A stretch of 64,000 nucleotides of DNA, from contig CP136068.1 in assembly GCA_032622095.1 (NCBI GenBank), positions 118,779,509 to 118,843,508 of the forward strand, written 5' to 3'. Source of the DNA: Siphonodentalium dalli. Taxonomy: Eukaryota > Mollusca > Scaphopoda > Gadilida > Siphonodentaliidae. The position numbers were made by a program, and so were the translations under genes. This document shows positions 22,697 through 34,106 of this stretch, one piece after another (position 1 is the first letter of the stretch; each line of letters begins with the position of its first letter). A model generated the notes under the pieces. It was given only the letters and a program-made list of their open reading frames with translations, ran no database searches and was not told where the DNA came from.

Positions 22697-23330
22697 ATTA
22701 TTATTTTATTTGTGGCGCTGCTGTGCTTCCGTAGGAGATGTATACACTGGGCTGTCTAAAAAACACACTATATAGTGTGTGTTATGTCAAACAGCAAGTC
22801 ATTGATTGAGACGGTCGCGATATTAAATTTAAATATTAATTTGACACCAAAAGTTCGTATTTTCAATAATGCATTTCATATCGGTTGTCGAGTTCGGCTC
22901 TATTGAAATACAACAAAAACGACGAATAATATATAATAGGTTTGGCGAATAAAGATGTGTTCATAACGAGAAGCTGCTTCAAGCCCCATCATTGTGCTGC
23001 CTATCACCGCTCCAATGGACCAACATTTCTGATTTCACAAGATGCGGGTTATTTTAGGAAATTGTAGTAGAACGAAGGGTAATATCCTATTCTCACAATA
23101 TAACACAAAAGGTGACATCCAATATTTTCTTGGAATATATTCTAAGATGAGTAGTAGAGTGTAATTATAACGTTGAACAAAGACACGGATAGATGGTTTT
23201 TCATTGGAGAAGGGTGTCCATCTCCCTACTATTTTTATTCCACTCCCATTGAATTATACCCATGTATATTTGTCACCACTGACATCACCGAAAATATTGG
23301 ACTTTTCTCTCAAAAACTTGACATAAATAT
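22697..23330 (+). repeat. Satellite spacer, copy 2
   Basis: Direct copy of 20683-21320, with a few substitutions and short indels. Confidence 0.9.
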
Positions 23331-24297
23331 ATAGGCCGTAATACAATATAGGCCCTAATATAGGCCTACAATATAGGCCTACAATATAGGCCCTAATACA
23401 ATAGGCCCTAATACAATATAGGCCCTAATACAATATAGGCCCTAATATAGGCCTACAATATAGGCCCTAATATAGGCCTACAATATAGGCCCAAATACAA
23501 TATATGCCCTAATATAGGCATACAATATAGGCCCTACTATAGGCCTACATTATAGGCCCTAATACAATAGGCCCTAATACAATATAGGCCCTAATGCAAT
23601 ATAGGCCCTAATACAATATAGACCTACAATATAGGCCTACACTATATGCCTAATACGGCGTTTAAACGCCGTATTAGGGCATTTAAACGACGTATTGGGG
23701 CGTTATAACGCCGTAATTAGGGCGTTTAAACGCCATATTGGGGCGTTATAACGCCGTAATTAGGGCGTTTAAACGCCATATTACGGCGTTATAACGCCGT
23801 AATTAGGGCGTTTAAACGCCGTATTAGGGCGTTTAAACGCCGTATTAGGCGTTATAACGCCGTAATTAGGGCGTTTAAACGCCGCATTAGGCATATATTG
23901 TAGGCCTATACTAGGGCCTATGTTGTAGGCCTATATTAGGGCCTATATTGTATTAGAGCCTATATTGTATTAGGGCCTATTGTATTAAGGCCTATATTGT
24001 AGGCCTATATTAGGGCCTATATTGTATTAGGGCCTATATTATATTAGGGCCTATATTGTATATTAGGGCCTATATTGTATATTAGGGCCTATAGTGTAGG
24101 CCTATCTTAGTGCGTTTATTAGGCCTATATTAGGCGTTTAACTGCCGTATTAGGGCGTTTATTATGCCTATATTAGGGCGTTTAAATGCCGTATTAGGGC
24201 GTTTAAACGCCGTTTACGGCGTTATAACGCCGTATTAGTGCGTTTAAACTCCGTAATTAGGGCGTTTAAACACCGTATTACGGCGTTATAACGCCGT
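23331..24297. repeat. Palindromic satellite unit 3 (shortened)
   Basis: Left monomers 23331-23650, core 23650-23890, reverse monomers 23890-24112, final core 24112-24297. About 410 bases shorter than unit 2: the second core plus one reverse-monomer block are gone, while the two outer joints match unit 2 closely. Confidence 0.9.
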
Positions 24298-24936
24298 AAT
24301 TATTATTTTATTTGTGGCGCTGCTGTGCTTCCGTAGGAGATGTATACACTGGGCTGTCTAAAAAAACACGCTATATAGTGTGTGTTATGTCAAACAGCAA
24401 GTCATTGATTGAGACGGTCGCGATATTAAATTTAAATATTAATTTGACACCAAAAGTTCGTATTTTCAATAATGCATTTCATATCGGTTGTCGAGTTCGG
24501 CTCTATTGAAATACAAAAAAAACGACGAATAATATATAATAGGTTTGGCGAATAAAGATGTGTTCATAACGAGAAGCTGCTTCAAACCCCATCAATGTGC
24601 TGCCTATCACCGCTCCAATGGACCAACATTTCTGGTTTCACAAGATGCGGGTTATTTTAGGAAATTGTAGTAGAACGAAGGGTAATATCCTATTCTCACA
24701 ATATAACACAAAATGTGACATCCAATATTTTTCTTGGGATATATTCTAAGATGAGTAGTAGAGCGTAATTATAACGTTGTACAAGGACACGGATAGATGG
24801 TTTTTCATTGGAGAAGGGTGTCCATCTCCCTACTATTTTTATTCCACTCCCATTTAATTATACCCATGTATATTTGTCACCACTGACATCACCGAAAATA
24901 TTGGACTTTTCTCTCAAAAACTTGACATAAATATCT
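24298..24936 (+). repeat. Satellite spacer, copy 3, end of array
   Basis: Third direct copy. It ends at CTTGACATAAATAT, after which non-repeat sequence begins. Seven A in CTAAAAAAA (six in the other copies) opens a short spurious frame here. Confidence 0.9.
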
Positions 24937-25399
24937 GCAAAAATTCACTTTTCATGTTTGGACGATTTTTCTCAGGTAAAATGTAACTATCTTTGGATTG
25001 AAAGGTGTTTATTGTTTTGGTCTATCTTAAATGTGTCACACTACGGTGTGTACAGACCAAATTGCTCAAGATGGCTTCCAAAATGGCAACCAAACATTAT
25101 ATCCCGAACATTATTCTCTGCGTTATCCGAAAAGGTAGCAAATTGTGACCCACTTGACTTGGTTATTTAATTAACTGACAACTACATGTTCTATTCTGGT
25201 TGTCCCAGTTCAGTGTGGAGCATGACAAATTCATTTTAAAGTATGTAATTTTGCCGAGAACCTTTTTTTGTGATTTTGGATTTATTGAAAGGAAATGGGC
25301 AGAACTTTGAGACGGAACTGAGATGGACCATAATCTGTGGTTATTCTGGTCCATTATGATAAAAAAAAATGTCAACTGGATACAGTGTGGATGCCAAGA

Positions 25400-25850
25400 T
25401 CGTAGCCAGGGAGTTACTCTATGATCATATGTGAGGTGAATAGGTATACAGGGAGTTATTGTATGTCATGACTTATGTGAATAGGTATACAATGAGTGAC
25501 TATATGGTTATGAGTGGGTTGTCCATGGTAAGATGCATAGGTATGCAGGGAGAGGTCATGGTCAGGTGTGAAGTGAATCGGTATGTATGGAGTGACTGTA
25601 TGGTGTATGGTTGTGTATATCCAGTACGGGTGCACCGGTGTGCCTGTATAGGCATTGGTGTGGTGTATGGATATTTCTACATGGTCATCTGTGTGCTGAT
25701 TATGTATATATGGAGTGACTGTAAGGTCATGGGTGGGATGTACATATGTTGTCTGTATGATCATGGATGTGGTGTGTGGATAAATAGGGAGTGATTTTAT
25801 GGTTACGGGTAATGTGTATAGGTATACATGGAATGATGTATTATAATTAA
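25400..25850 (+). repeat. Degenerate ~37-50-bp tandem repeat
   Basis: Repeats of AATAGGTATACAGGGAGT / GGTATGTATGGAGTGACTGT and ATGGTCATG-type blocks, strongly diverged. Stop codons are rare on both strands (frames of ~100-110 aa on each), which is explained by the repeat and not by coding. Confidence 0.6.
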
Positions 25851-26072
25851 ACGGAATCCCTCAGTGGATACATAATTATTAGCATACACCTCGAGCGGAA
25901 TACAAGCCGGAACTATTCTTATGCATGGTATGGGCGGCCTTTTAGCCAAAATATTCGTCGAAATAAAATCAAAATATGCAACATAAAAATCTATATGTTA
26001 GCGTCTCCACCTTAAAACAACACTTCCTGGTCTTCAAACGAAAATCTATATTCTATACCAAGGTGAATATAT

Positions 26073-26265
26073 TTAACCCTTTCATGACGGAAGTAGCGCT
26101 TATATAAGAGAATGCGCTGACTTACATCTTAAGGTAAATATTGTTAGGCCAATATGTTCTCTTATATATGCGAGGCTCCATGTGGAAGACTCGCATATAT
26201 AAGAAAATGCATTGGCACATGAATTTTTGCTAAATTTGAGGAAGTTCCAGTCGTGGAAGGGTCAA
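26073..26265 (+). repeat. F1 TTAA MITE
   Basis: TTAACCCTTTCATGACGG at the left, CGTGGAAGGGTCAA at the right (last TTAA mutated to TCAA). One strong hairpin at 26150-26217. Confidence 0.75.
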
Positions 26266-26334
26266 ATTATAATAAACCGTGAGTTTACCAGATTACAATA
26301 GAGGTTTTCTGTTTTTATTTTCCATAAGGATTTA

Positions 26335-26816
26335 AAGGCACACGTAATTTTCGAGTCAAAGATTATTTGTTTTATAGTGACTTGATATACGGTTTTAATA
26401 ACAATCTATGCCATATAATATTATTAAAATACTACAATTCATCACCATTTGAAACATCTGTGTCTCAGAAGATGCCCATAGAGAAATAGAAAACAGCTGA
26501 AATAATGGAAAGATTCCTCCGTTATGGCTCCCATAATGCAATAGAATTCAAACTAAAGATGTATTTTCAATGGAAGGGGAATAAAACTATATTAGTTTTC
26601 CTCTTCTATTGAAAATAATACACTTTTTACTACAATCTAGATAAAACTTAAGCACACAAGCACGTTGGTAACTCAACAGAAACAACTTGTTCACAGTTTA
26701 TTACACCGGAAAAGTTGATAATACAATGTTTTGAAGCTTCCACTTTTAAATGGTATATAATATAGCATATATTTTATATATGTGATCTGGGGTTTCGAAC
26801 ATTAAGTGGGCCTTTA
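26335..26816 (+). repeat. F3 TTAA MITE, full length
   Basis: TTAAAGGCACACGTAATTTT to CGAACATTAAGTGGGCCTTT followed by AA. This is the best complete copy, with all internal family blocks in order. Confidence 0.85.
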
Positions 26817-26901
26817 ATTACAATTTGATTGAATTTAGTTGTCAGAAATACTTCTTTTTTCTGTTCAGAAATATGTCACCTAAGTCTGAGATATATATTA
26901 A

Positions 26902-27241
26902 TTAAAGATACTCCGATGGTCCACATATGATCAGATTCCAACAACAGCAACATTTTTTGAAATGCCGCTTCAGTTATCAGAATCGAGTAATTGCCCCAAA
27001 ATAATGCTAACCACGGTCAACTATAGCATACCATTTCCCAAAACCTGTTATTTATCAACATTTTGTTCAACGGCTGCCGATTTATAAATAAAAATAATAG
27101 ATTTCAAACATCGATATCTGATCACTCTGAGCTTTGGTGGGTGGGTTCCTCGACAGTGCTCGACTCGAATCAAATACTGTTTACCCCCGAAGCCAAGGAA
27201 ATAGTAATTTGCGAGCGTTAATTCGGATTATGCATCTTTAA
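26902..27241 (+). repeat. F2 TTAA MITE, shortened
   Basis: TTAAAGATACTCCGATGG at the left and TATGCATCTTTAA at the right. The interior has GATATCTGATCACTCTGAGC and CCTCGACTCGAATCAAAT. Confidence 0.75.
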
Positions 27242-27439
27242 TTAAATAACAACGTACCTGTAATTCCTAAAACAGTGACTCGTTTACAATGAATGCAGTT
27301 AAGTGGCATCAAATCTTTTAAATTTCCATCTCTGAGAAACTGTGATTTTGTGAGTGTGAAAAATTTACCACCTCAGCAAATCGGTTACAACATGGAACCG
27401 GTATTGCCACAGTGAGCTACAGTAAACTCTAATTTTCGA

Positions 27440-27658
27440 AATCTATATCTTAGTTTGAATAATGTTGCATTCTGGGAGCGAGACGGGGGGAAATATTTTT
27501 GTGATTTCAGCTATGGACCTGAGATACAGACGTTCCAATGATGGTGATGATTTATAGTTTTAAATCATATTTTATGTCATATAGTGTTAGTAAAACCGTA
27601 TATCAAGGCACTATAACAAAAATAATCGGTGACTCAAAAATTAAATGGGCCTTCAACT
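27440..27658 (-). repeat. F3 MITE fragment
   Basis: TTAGTTTGAATAATGTTGCA through AACCGTATATCAAGGCACT to AAATTAAATGGGCCTT. Only about half of the family is present. Confidence 0.75.
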
Positions 27659-27759
27659 ATATGGTGAACTGGTGATTCACTATAATTCGAAACATGGTTT
27701 TACCATAGAATCTATGGCAAAATTACACATGGCAAATTAAAACCATGGTTATTCTATAG

Positions 27760-28234
27760 TTAACCCTTTCAGTGCCAGGGGCCGATTGTATCGGCCCTAT
27801 TTTGCGGTCTGTAAAATCGGCCCTAAACAAAATAAAAAAGTATTTTTTGTTTTTGTTTTTTTGGGGTTGAATTTTGTTTGGGTATGCTTAAGCATGCTAT
27901 AGCGAATTTAAAAACAAACTGGATAAAACCTTAGGGGCATGTTATAACTCAAAACTATCACCAATTATTCATAGTAATAATTTTGATGCCCATGAAAAAC
28001 GTAAGATTCCCTGGCACTAAACCTACAAAATAAGTCTGTTAAAGAATATAAGAAAAAATTATTAAAATTGTAAAAAATTGTAAAAAATAATAACAAATGA
28101 TGAAAAATTGTTCGGCCAATGCATTCTCTTATATATGCGAGGCGATCTATGGTCGACTCGCATATATAAGAGAATGCATTGGTACAGGGTATATGGGTTG
28201 ATACAAAAATCGGACCTGGCACTGAAAGGGTTAA
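27760..28234 (+). repeat. F1-type TTAA MITE
   Basis: TTAACCCTTTCAGTGCCAGG at the left and CCTGGCACTGAAAGGGTTAA at the right are perfect inverted ends. One hairpin at 28112-28190 contains CTCTTATATATGCGAGGCGA. It is inserted into a region with repeated ACCATGGT motifs (27690-28405). Confidence 0.85.
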
Positions 28235-29250
28235 ACCACGTTACCATTGTGCAGTTGTGAGATTGATTACATTCACCATATTTTTTACCACACAATAAAT
28301 AAAGTTTTGCCACAAAAACTTTGGTAAATCCAAACATGGTATGCAAATACCACAACATTACCACGGTAACTGTGGTTACAATATATCTACTACAGTAAAC
28401 CATGGGAAATTGTGATAAATGTCTCAGTGCCATGCACCTTATAAGTTAAATCGATAACCGTCCGGCTGCCAAACCTCTCTTTTGTCTGTATCTGAACAAT
28501 ATAGACTGATACAGTCAGCACAATATCTTGAAAGTAACTATATATGGATTTGTGAGAGCTCATTGCATTTTTAATCAATTGCATAAACCCGAGTCGTAGT
28601 AAGGGGTGAGGGTCTGATATATTCCAAGAAATGAGCTCTCAATATTAATACACAGGAAACAATTAATACATTGTCCGTCGTCAAAATATTTATCGCTGAA
28701 ACCTCTTTATCGCCATAACAATACCATATATGAATGGGGTCACCCGACCGTCTTGGTTGTGAGTGCATGCGTACAGCTTGGAATGGAAACTCCGTGTTAT
28801 TAAAATGCCACACCAATCGATGTGTACCTTTGACATAAAACAAATATTTGCTCGACATGCGGCATATGACAGGCTCTGCAGTACGTTTTATCTGCGCGCG
28901 GGAACGGATCGCTCACGTGCACACCCATGCACTCGTATGACTATTGTATGTATTAATTGGAAGAACACATCACCGATGGTCACTTTTTATAGGAACAAGT
29001 TAGATGGATGATATGACATTCATTTCCAATTTACGAGGATAAAGAACTCGGATCTTATCACACAACAGACCCAGTGCGATACCTTATATATATAGTTGCT
29101 ATACAGGTATGTACTTCGAGATCCGGTTTATTTGCATTGACTCACATGTCACCCATAACGTATCTTAACAGTTCAAATTCCATTGTGGTGGTAGATCATG
29201 ACATGAATCTCTACCCTGGCTACCCGGATATATCACGTATACGCAACAAG

Positions 29251-29300
29251 TTAAAGGGGGACTGTACACTAAATCCGGCCATTTATGGAACATCTACTTT
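29251..29300 (+). repeat. F6 element end, solitary
   Basis: TTAAAGGGGGACTGTACACT followed by AAATCCGGCC matches the terminal repeat of the element at 59537-60387. No matching right end is nearby. Confidence 0.6.
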
Positions 29301-29904
29301 TATACTAAACTGAACATGTGCAACAAATGAATGTAGCAACAGTCGCTCAAGTTAGTAGCATCTTATATATAACTCATATAGAGTTTCATGTTTTAGCTTC
29401 GCGATAATTATGTTAATATCGGTAACCGCTGATTATGTTAAAAGCATTTCAATTCTTCTGAAACATTGGTAAGTATAGAAATTTTGGGAAATATTTTGTG
29501 AACAATCCAGGACCAATTTTCAAATGCATGCATTGTACAGTGTACATAGCTCTTAGCGTAACTGGAGTGACTTATGTTTCGAAATAAGCACGAAACTAGA
29601 TATCAGCTGACGATATTTCTCGAATAATAGATAATCAATATATTTTTCAGTGAATGTATGATGCAGAGTCAAATACAAATGCAAATAATATGGAAAAATT
29701 ATTAATCACCAAACGCTCTCTAAATTTGAATAATTGTTTTCAACTCAAGGCTAAGTTATCCATATTACTATATGTTAATATCATACAATATATATATTCG
29801 AGAACTGTCCACAATTTGCTGTAGATCATGGTTTACTAGAATTTTGTCGCATCAAATAAATGAGAAATCCTTCTGGTGTGAGATTGGCTAGAAATGTATG
29901 TATA

Positions 29905-30117
29905 CCGTAATACCCAAAGTAATTGACCACTTAACCACAGCAGAATTATGGGTAATTTTTCAGGATTTAGTCGGAAATATGGCTTGTTGTCATTTATCGG
30001 AAAGCTCTCGCCGAGAGCTTTCCGTTGAATGGCAACAAGCCATATTTCCGACTAAATCCTGGAAAATTACCCAGAATTCTGCTGTGGTTAAGTGGTCAAT
30101 TACTTTGGGCATTACTG
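29905..30117. repeat. Near-perfect 213-bp palindrome MITE, TA-flanked (copy 1)
   Basis: TA at 29903-29904 and 30118-30119. Arms of ~105 bp start CCGTAATACCCAAAGT and meet at GAAAGCTCTCGCCGAGAGC with a ~3-base loop. Ends of the type CAGTAATGCCC with a TA duplication fit Tc1/mariner-derived MITEs. Confidence 0.85.
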
Positions 30118-30296
30118 TATGTTGTCAGATTTTTTTTACCAAAGACATTTATATCCAATTAGTCTGGTAACTTCCTCACTATACTTGAAATTGTATTTAG
30201 ATGAGTCACCCGATATTCTCCTATATATTTTAGAGGTAACAACTGATTCCTGATTTAGGTACGCAAACTGCCATTACACTTGAGAATGACACTATA

Positions 30297-30509
30297 CAGT
30301 GATACCCAAAGTAATTGACCACTTAACCACAGCAGAATTATGGGTAATTTTTCAGGATTTAGTCGGAAATATGGCTTGTTGCCATTCATCGGAAAGCTCT
30401 CGGCGAGAGCTTTCCGATAAATGACAACAAGCCATATCTCCGACTAAATCCTGAAAAATTACCCACAATTCTGCGGTGGTTAAGTGGTCAATTACTTTGG
30501 GCATTACGG
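30297..30509. repeat. Near-perfect palindrome MITE, TA-flanked (copy 2)
   Basis: Same family as copy 1, only 180 bases away. TA at 30295-30296 and 30510-30511; the centre is CTCTCGGCGAGAG. Confidence 0.85.
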
Positions 30510-30511
30510 TA

Positions 30512-31817
30512 GAAGGGTTAGAAGCTCGTGAATAAATTTCACAATAAGTCTATAAAGGTGTTACAAGTTTATTTATATTACTGATTCCTGACACCGGCGG
30601 CCAGATACAGCAAGCACCAGGGGTCAGTATGTATACCACACACATCGTCGCGTGTAAGGGAAATTTTAGGGAATACTAACATCCTTCCACAATAGTCAGT
30701 ATATAGTCAAATTCTTATATTTGCTATACGCACACTATAATAAATATTAATAATACTGTTCATCTCCAAACGTTAATGCTTAACAAGTCTGAGTCAACAT
30801 CTGTACTTTCAGAATAAAAATTTGGTTATACTTTTACCAAGCAGTGGAGCGATATAAAACACTGTAAAGGCACATCGCTCCATGTTGTGTTTCTTAATCT
30901 TGCCCTTTATATATACAGCCAGGCACTGCAGATAAGTGATGTGAAAGTATTATACAATGCTCAGATAATACTTTGGTGACCATATTGGTATCCATCCCTA
31001 AGAAAACTATCCATACGTACATTTACAGCCATTTGTATTATTATTGACTCATTTGATGGTTATTAAACCAACATGACTTGGTTTAAAAGCACTTAATGGA
31101 CAGACAAAAGGCATTCCTAATTCCCTATTTTCATATTTCCCCATGGTTTGTACATATTTTGCATGAAGTGTGGCACTTTTTGCATTTTCATCCACATACG
31201 GCCCAAATAGTCTACTTTGGTAAATACCGATTGGAAATTTAGGACCATACGCAAACTCTGGATATATATGTGTAATCGTTGTTCTTTCATTCATATAACT
31301 CAGGCTGAGATGACATTTGTAGTTTGGTCACACGATCTAGTATGTTAGCAACATGAAATATGCTACCCATGCATATCTAAGTTGTGTGGTTTTTCAAATG
31401 ATTTACGTACACTATATTGACAGCAAAAACACCTGCGATTTTCCATATTACATGGAATTAAACCCATTGTACCATGCATGATATGTATGCTGAGTTTGCA
31501 CCCGTTGCTATGGCAACCACAAAAAACGCCCTAATTGTGGCCAGATCTCATTCATTGTCTACCAAACATATTCTTATAAATTATATTTTTCAGGAGCGAG
31601 GCTACATGTAAGTTATAAAAACGTATGCCTCAGTCCATTTGTATTTGTAAATATCATTTAAAAATGCTTAAAGTAAAGTATAAATTACCACGAGGAACGT
31701 ATATGCCAATTTTTTTGATTTATTCACTAAAATGCACGATTGTACACATATCCGCCAACTACCACTATATATACAGGCGGTCATACTGCAAAAATACTTA
31801 CCATTTTTAGCTCAACT
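30512..31817. other. No gene seen
   Basis: AT-rich sequence with short stop-broken frames only. Nothing beyond simple runs is recognised. Confidence 0.5.
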
Positions 31818-32310
31818 TTACTTTGTAAAGTTTGAGCAATTGCCATGGCTTGGTATCCGCCGTCCGTGTGTGCGTCGTGTGCTAACGTGTGTACGTCCGT
31901 CAAAAATTTCCTTATCACGGGCTACAGGCGTACCTTTGGTCTGATCATTATGAAATTTCTCATATCTGTTGACATTGACATGTAGATGTGAAAGAGTCAT
32001 TTTGGGGTCATTCGGCCATAAAAAATGGCCACCGTCAGCCATTTTGGATTTTACTCTTTGCATGACTAAATCTTTTAGCATGCACATGCACCTACAGATC
32101 ACATCCTGCATCTGACCGTCACCAAACTTCATATTGATCTTCGGGTATAGATCGGAGCTATCAAATATTTTGACCGGTGGCCATCTTGGATTTAACTTTC
32201 TATACATCTCTTCATGTTGATATCTAGTAGACATTTCAACTTTCCGCATTCCTAATCGCTCCATTGATTGTAAAACATGAAATTATGCCCTCTCAAGTTG
32301 AGCTACAGTG
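31818..32310 (+). repeat. Dispersed repeat, inverted relative of 59010-59530
   Basis: TTTGAGCAATTGCCATGGCT, GTCTGATCATTATG, GACATGTAGATG, TTTTGGGGTCATT, and TCTCAAGTTGAGCTACAGTG followed by TCATTGA all recur inverted at 59010-59530. The 148-aa minus frame across it is an artefact of the repeat. Confidence 0.75.
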
Positions 32311-34100
32311 TCATTGATACTTTCATTAATGCCGTCACGCTAATAATTACAACAATGCTGAGAGGGAAACCTAGCATTACAATCAATGCGCACTGAACGA
32401 TGATCCAATTTCGGACGGATTTGGCAGTATCGGTGGCCCACATGCAGTGATTCTAGTATATATGTATAATAATGTCACGAAGCTTACCGCGGCTATAGTT
32501 TGCGATTAAAGCTTACCGGAATGAATTTAGGCCTATACTGGGTATATAATCTCGATGCCCCACGGCGTTTTGATTTATGATTGTATAAAGTTAGTTTGAT
32601 GGTGAGATAATACACTATTCATGCGTATATCAGATTTAAATGTGTTTCTCTATAGAACGAACTGTGACGTATAAGAAGTGGTAGCATATAGTCTCGCGCC
32701 GTCCAAAAATATTGCCTCAGATTTCACACCGGACCCACATAAAGTGGAATTGAGATATTACAAAGTGATTTCGATTTGGAATAATCTGGGTTTGTTTAAT
32801 CACAGGATGTGTGTTTTATATAACAGACAACAGCGATAGACCAATACGGAGACAGGAAATGAAACTTTATAAACATGTATAAACCAATCTTCTATTATTT
32901 CTAGCGTTCATTCCATATTATCTTCTTATATATAGAAGTGGGCATTTTATACCCTCGTTTTAAAGGAATAACAATTATTATAGAGTGGTCACACTATATA
33001 CATTTGAAGCTACCCTGCATTAAATCGGCAAACCTCGTCCGATTCCGTACCGTTTCAGACTCGACTTTAATACAACGCCATGATTTGGTTATTTTTAGCT
33101 GCATGGATCAAGGGCATGCAGTCACGCCTTTTGAATTTAGTTGTATACCGTCGATTCGTGGATATAAAACAGTTACATTAAGCATTATATAAGTTCTGCA
33201 TTACAACACTGATATAAACTGGTCTATATACGCTATCTATATATGAAATTACCGCATGGCCTAAATTGACTTACTAAGTGTATGCACGTCCAATAGCACA
33301 ATAGTTGCGAGGTGAATGAACAATGAATCATATATAGCATCATGTTTTGGTTTGTCGGTTAAAATCAATTAAAATTTACGAAAAATCCCGCCACTGGATC
33401 TGGGCGTAAAGTATGCTATAGCACAATATATCATCGGGGCTCCGACGTAAAGAAGCATTAATTATCCCAAACGATTTCACTCACTGGTTTGCGTCGAAGA
33501 AAACTTGTACTATAGTCAACATACCGCTTAATTGAAGAGACGTTATCAGCTCCAGTCATAAATTAAATTTATATCAAATTATTAACTTTGATTTTAAGAT
33601 AACGTATTAACCTCATCGTTTACAGAATACATAATCGACTCAAATTACTTATTTTTCTATATAATAATCGATGTTAGATCGCTGTTATTACCGGGAATTT
33701 ATTGAAAATGGCGTACAGTACCCCTTTAAGAAACATGTATAATACTAACTAAGACATATATTACCTGCATTATATTTTCACTGTTATAAATTAAAGTTCC
33801 CTGCGAGAAATTAGTTTCCAGGTTTTGAACTGATGCATGGGATATGATCTCTACAAGTCTGCGTGCGTAGCCAGAGTAGAAATGCATGGTATGATCTAAT
33901 ACGTGATATGTTTATTATTATTATTTTAGGTAACCCAGGGTAACCACTAGATAATCAATTGCGGCTCGGTGACAGGAAGGCCGGACCAGCAGTTGCCAAC
34001 ACGCACGTTACCACGATCTATATCTAGCTGATGTAAATTTTTCAATTCAAATCGAAAAAATAACATATTCTGGAGAGAGAAAAACGGGCAGCTTTATATA
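32311..34100. other. Upstream region of the LicD gene, no gene seen
   Basis: Contains a ~33-base block, CGGCAAACCTCGTCCGATTC at 33024, shared inverted with ~16785-16817. No TATA box at a convincing distance was found. TTATTATTATTTTAG at 33915-33929 could be a 3' splice site of a 5' UTR exon, without other support. Confidence 0.35.
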
Positions 34101-34106
34101 TCAAAG

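Noticed and set aside
24312-24509. 65-aa frame in satellite spacer 3
   Set aside because: It has no ATG at its start and depends on a seventh A; spacer copies 1 and 2 have six A and are out of frame.
25456-25794. Frames of 102 and 111 aa on opposite strands
   Set aside because: The degenerate GT/AT-rich tandem repeat lacks stops on both strands. No domain or splice context.
31818-32264. 148-aa minus-strand frame
   Set aside because: It lies wholly in a dispersed repeat whose other copy (59010-59530) does not keep the frame.
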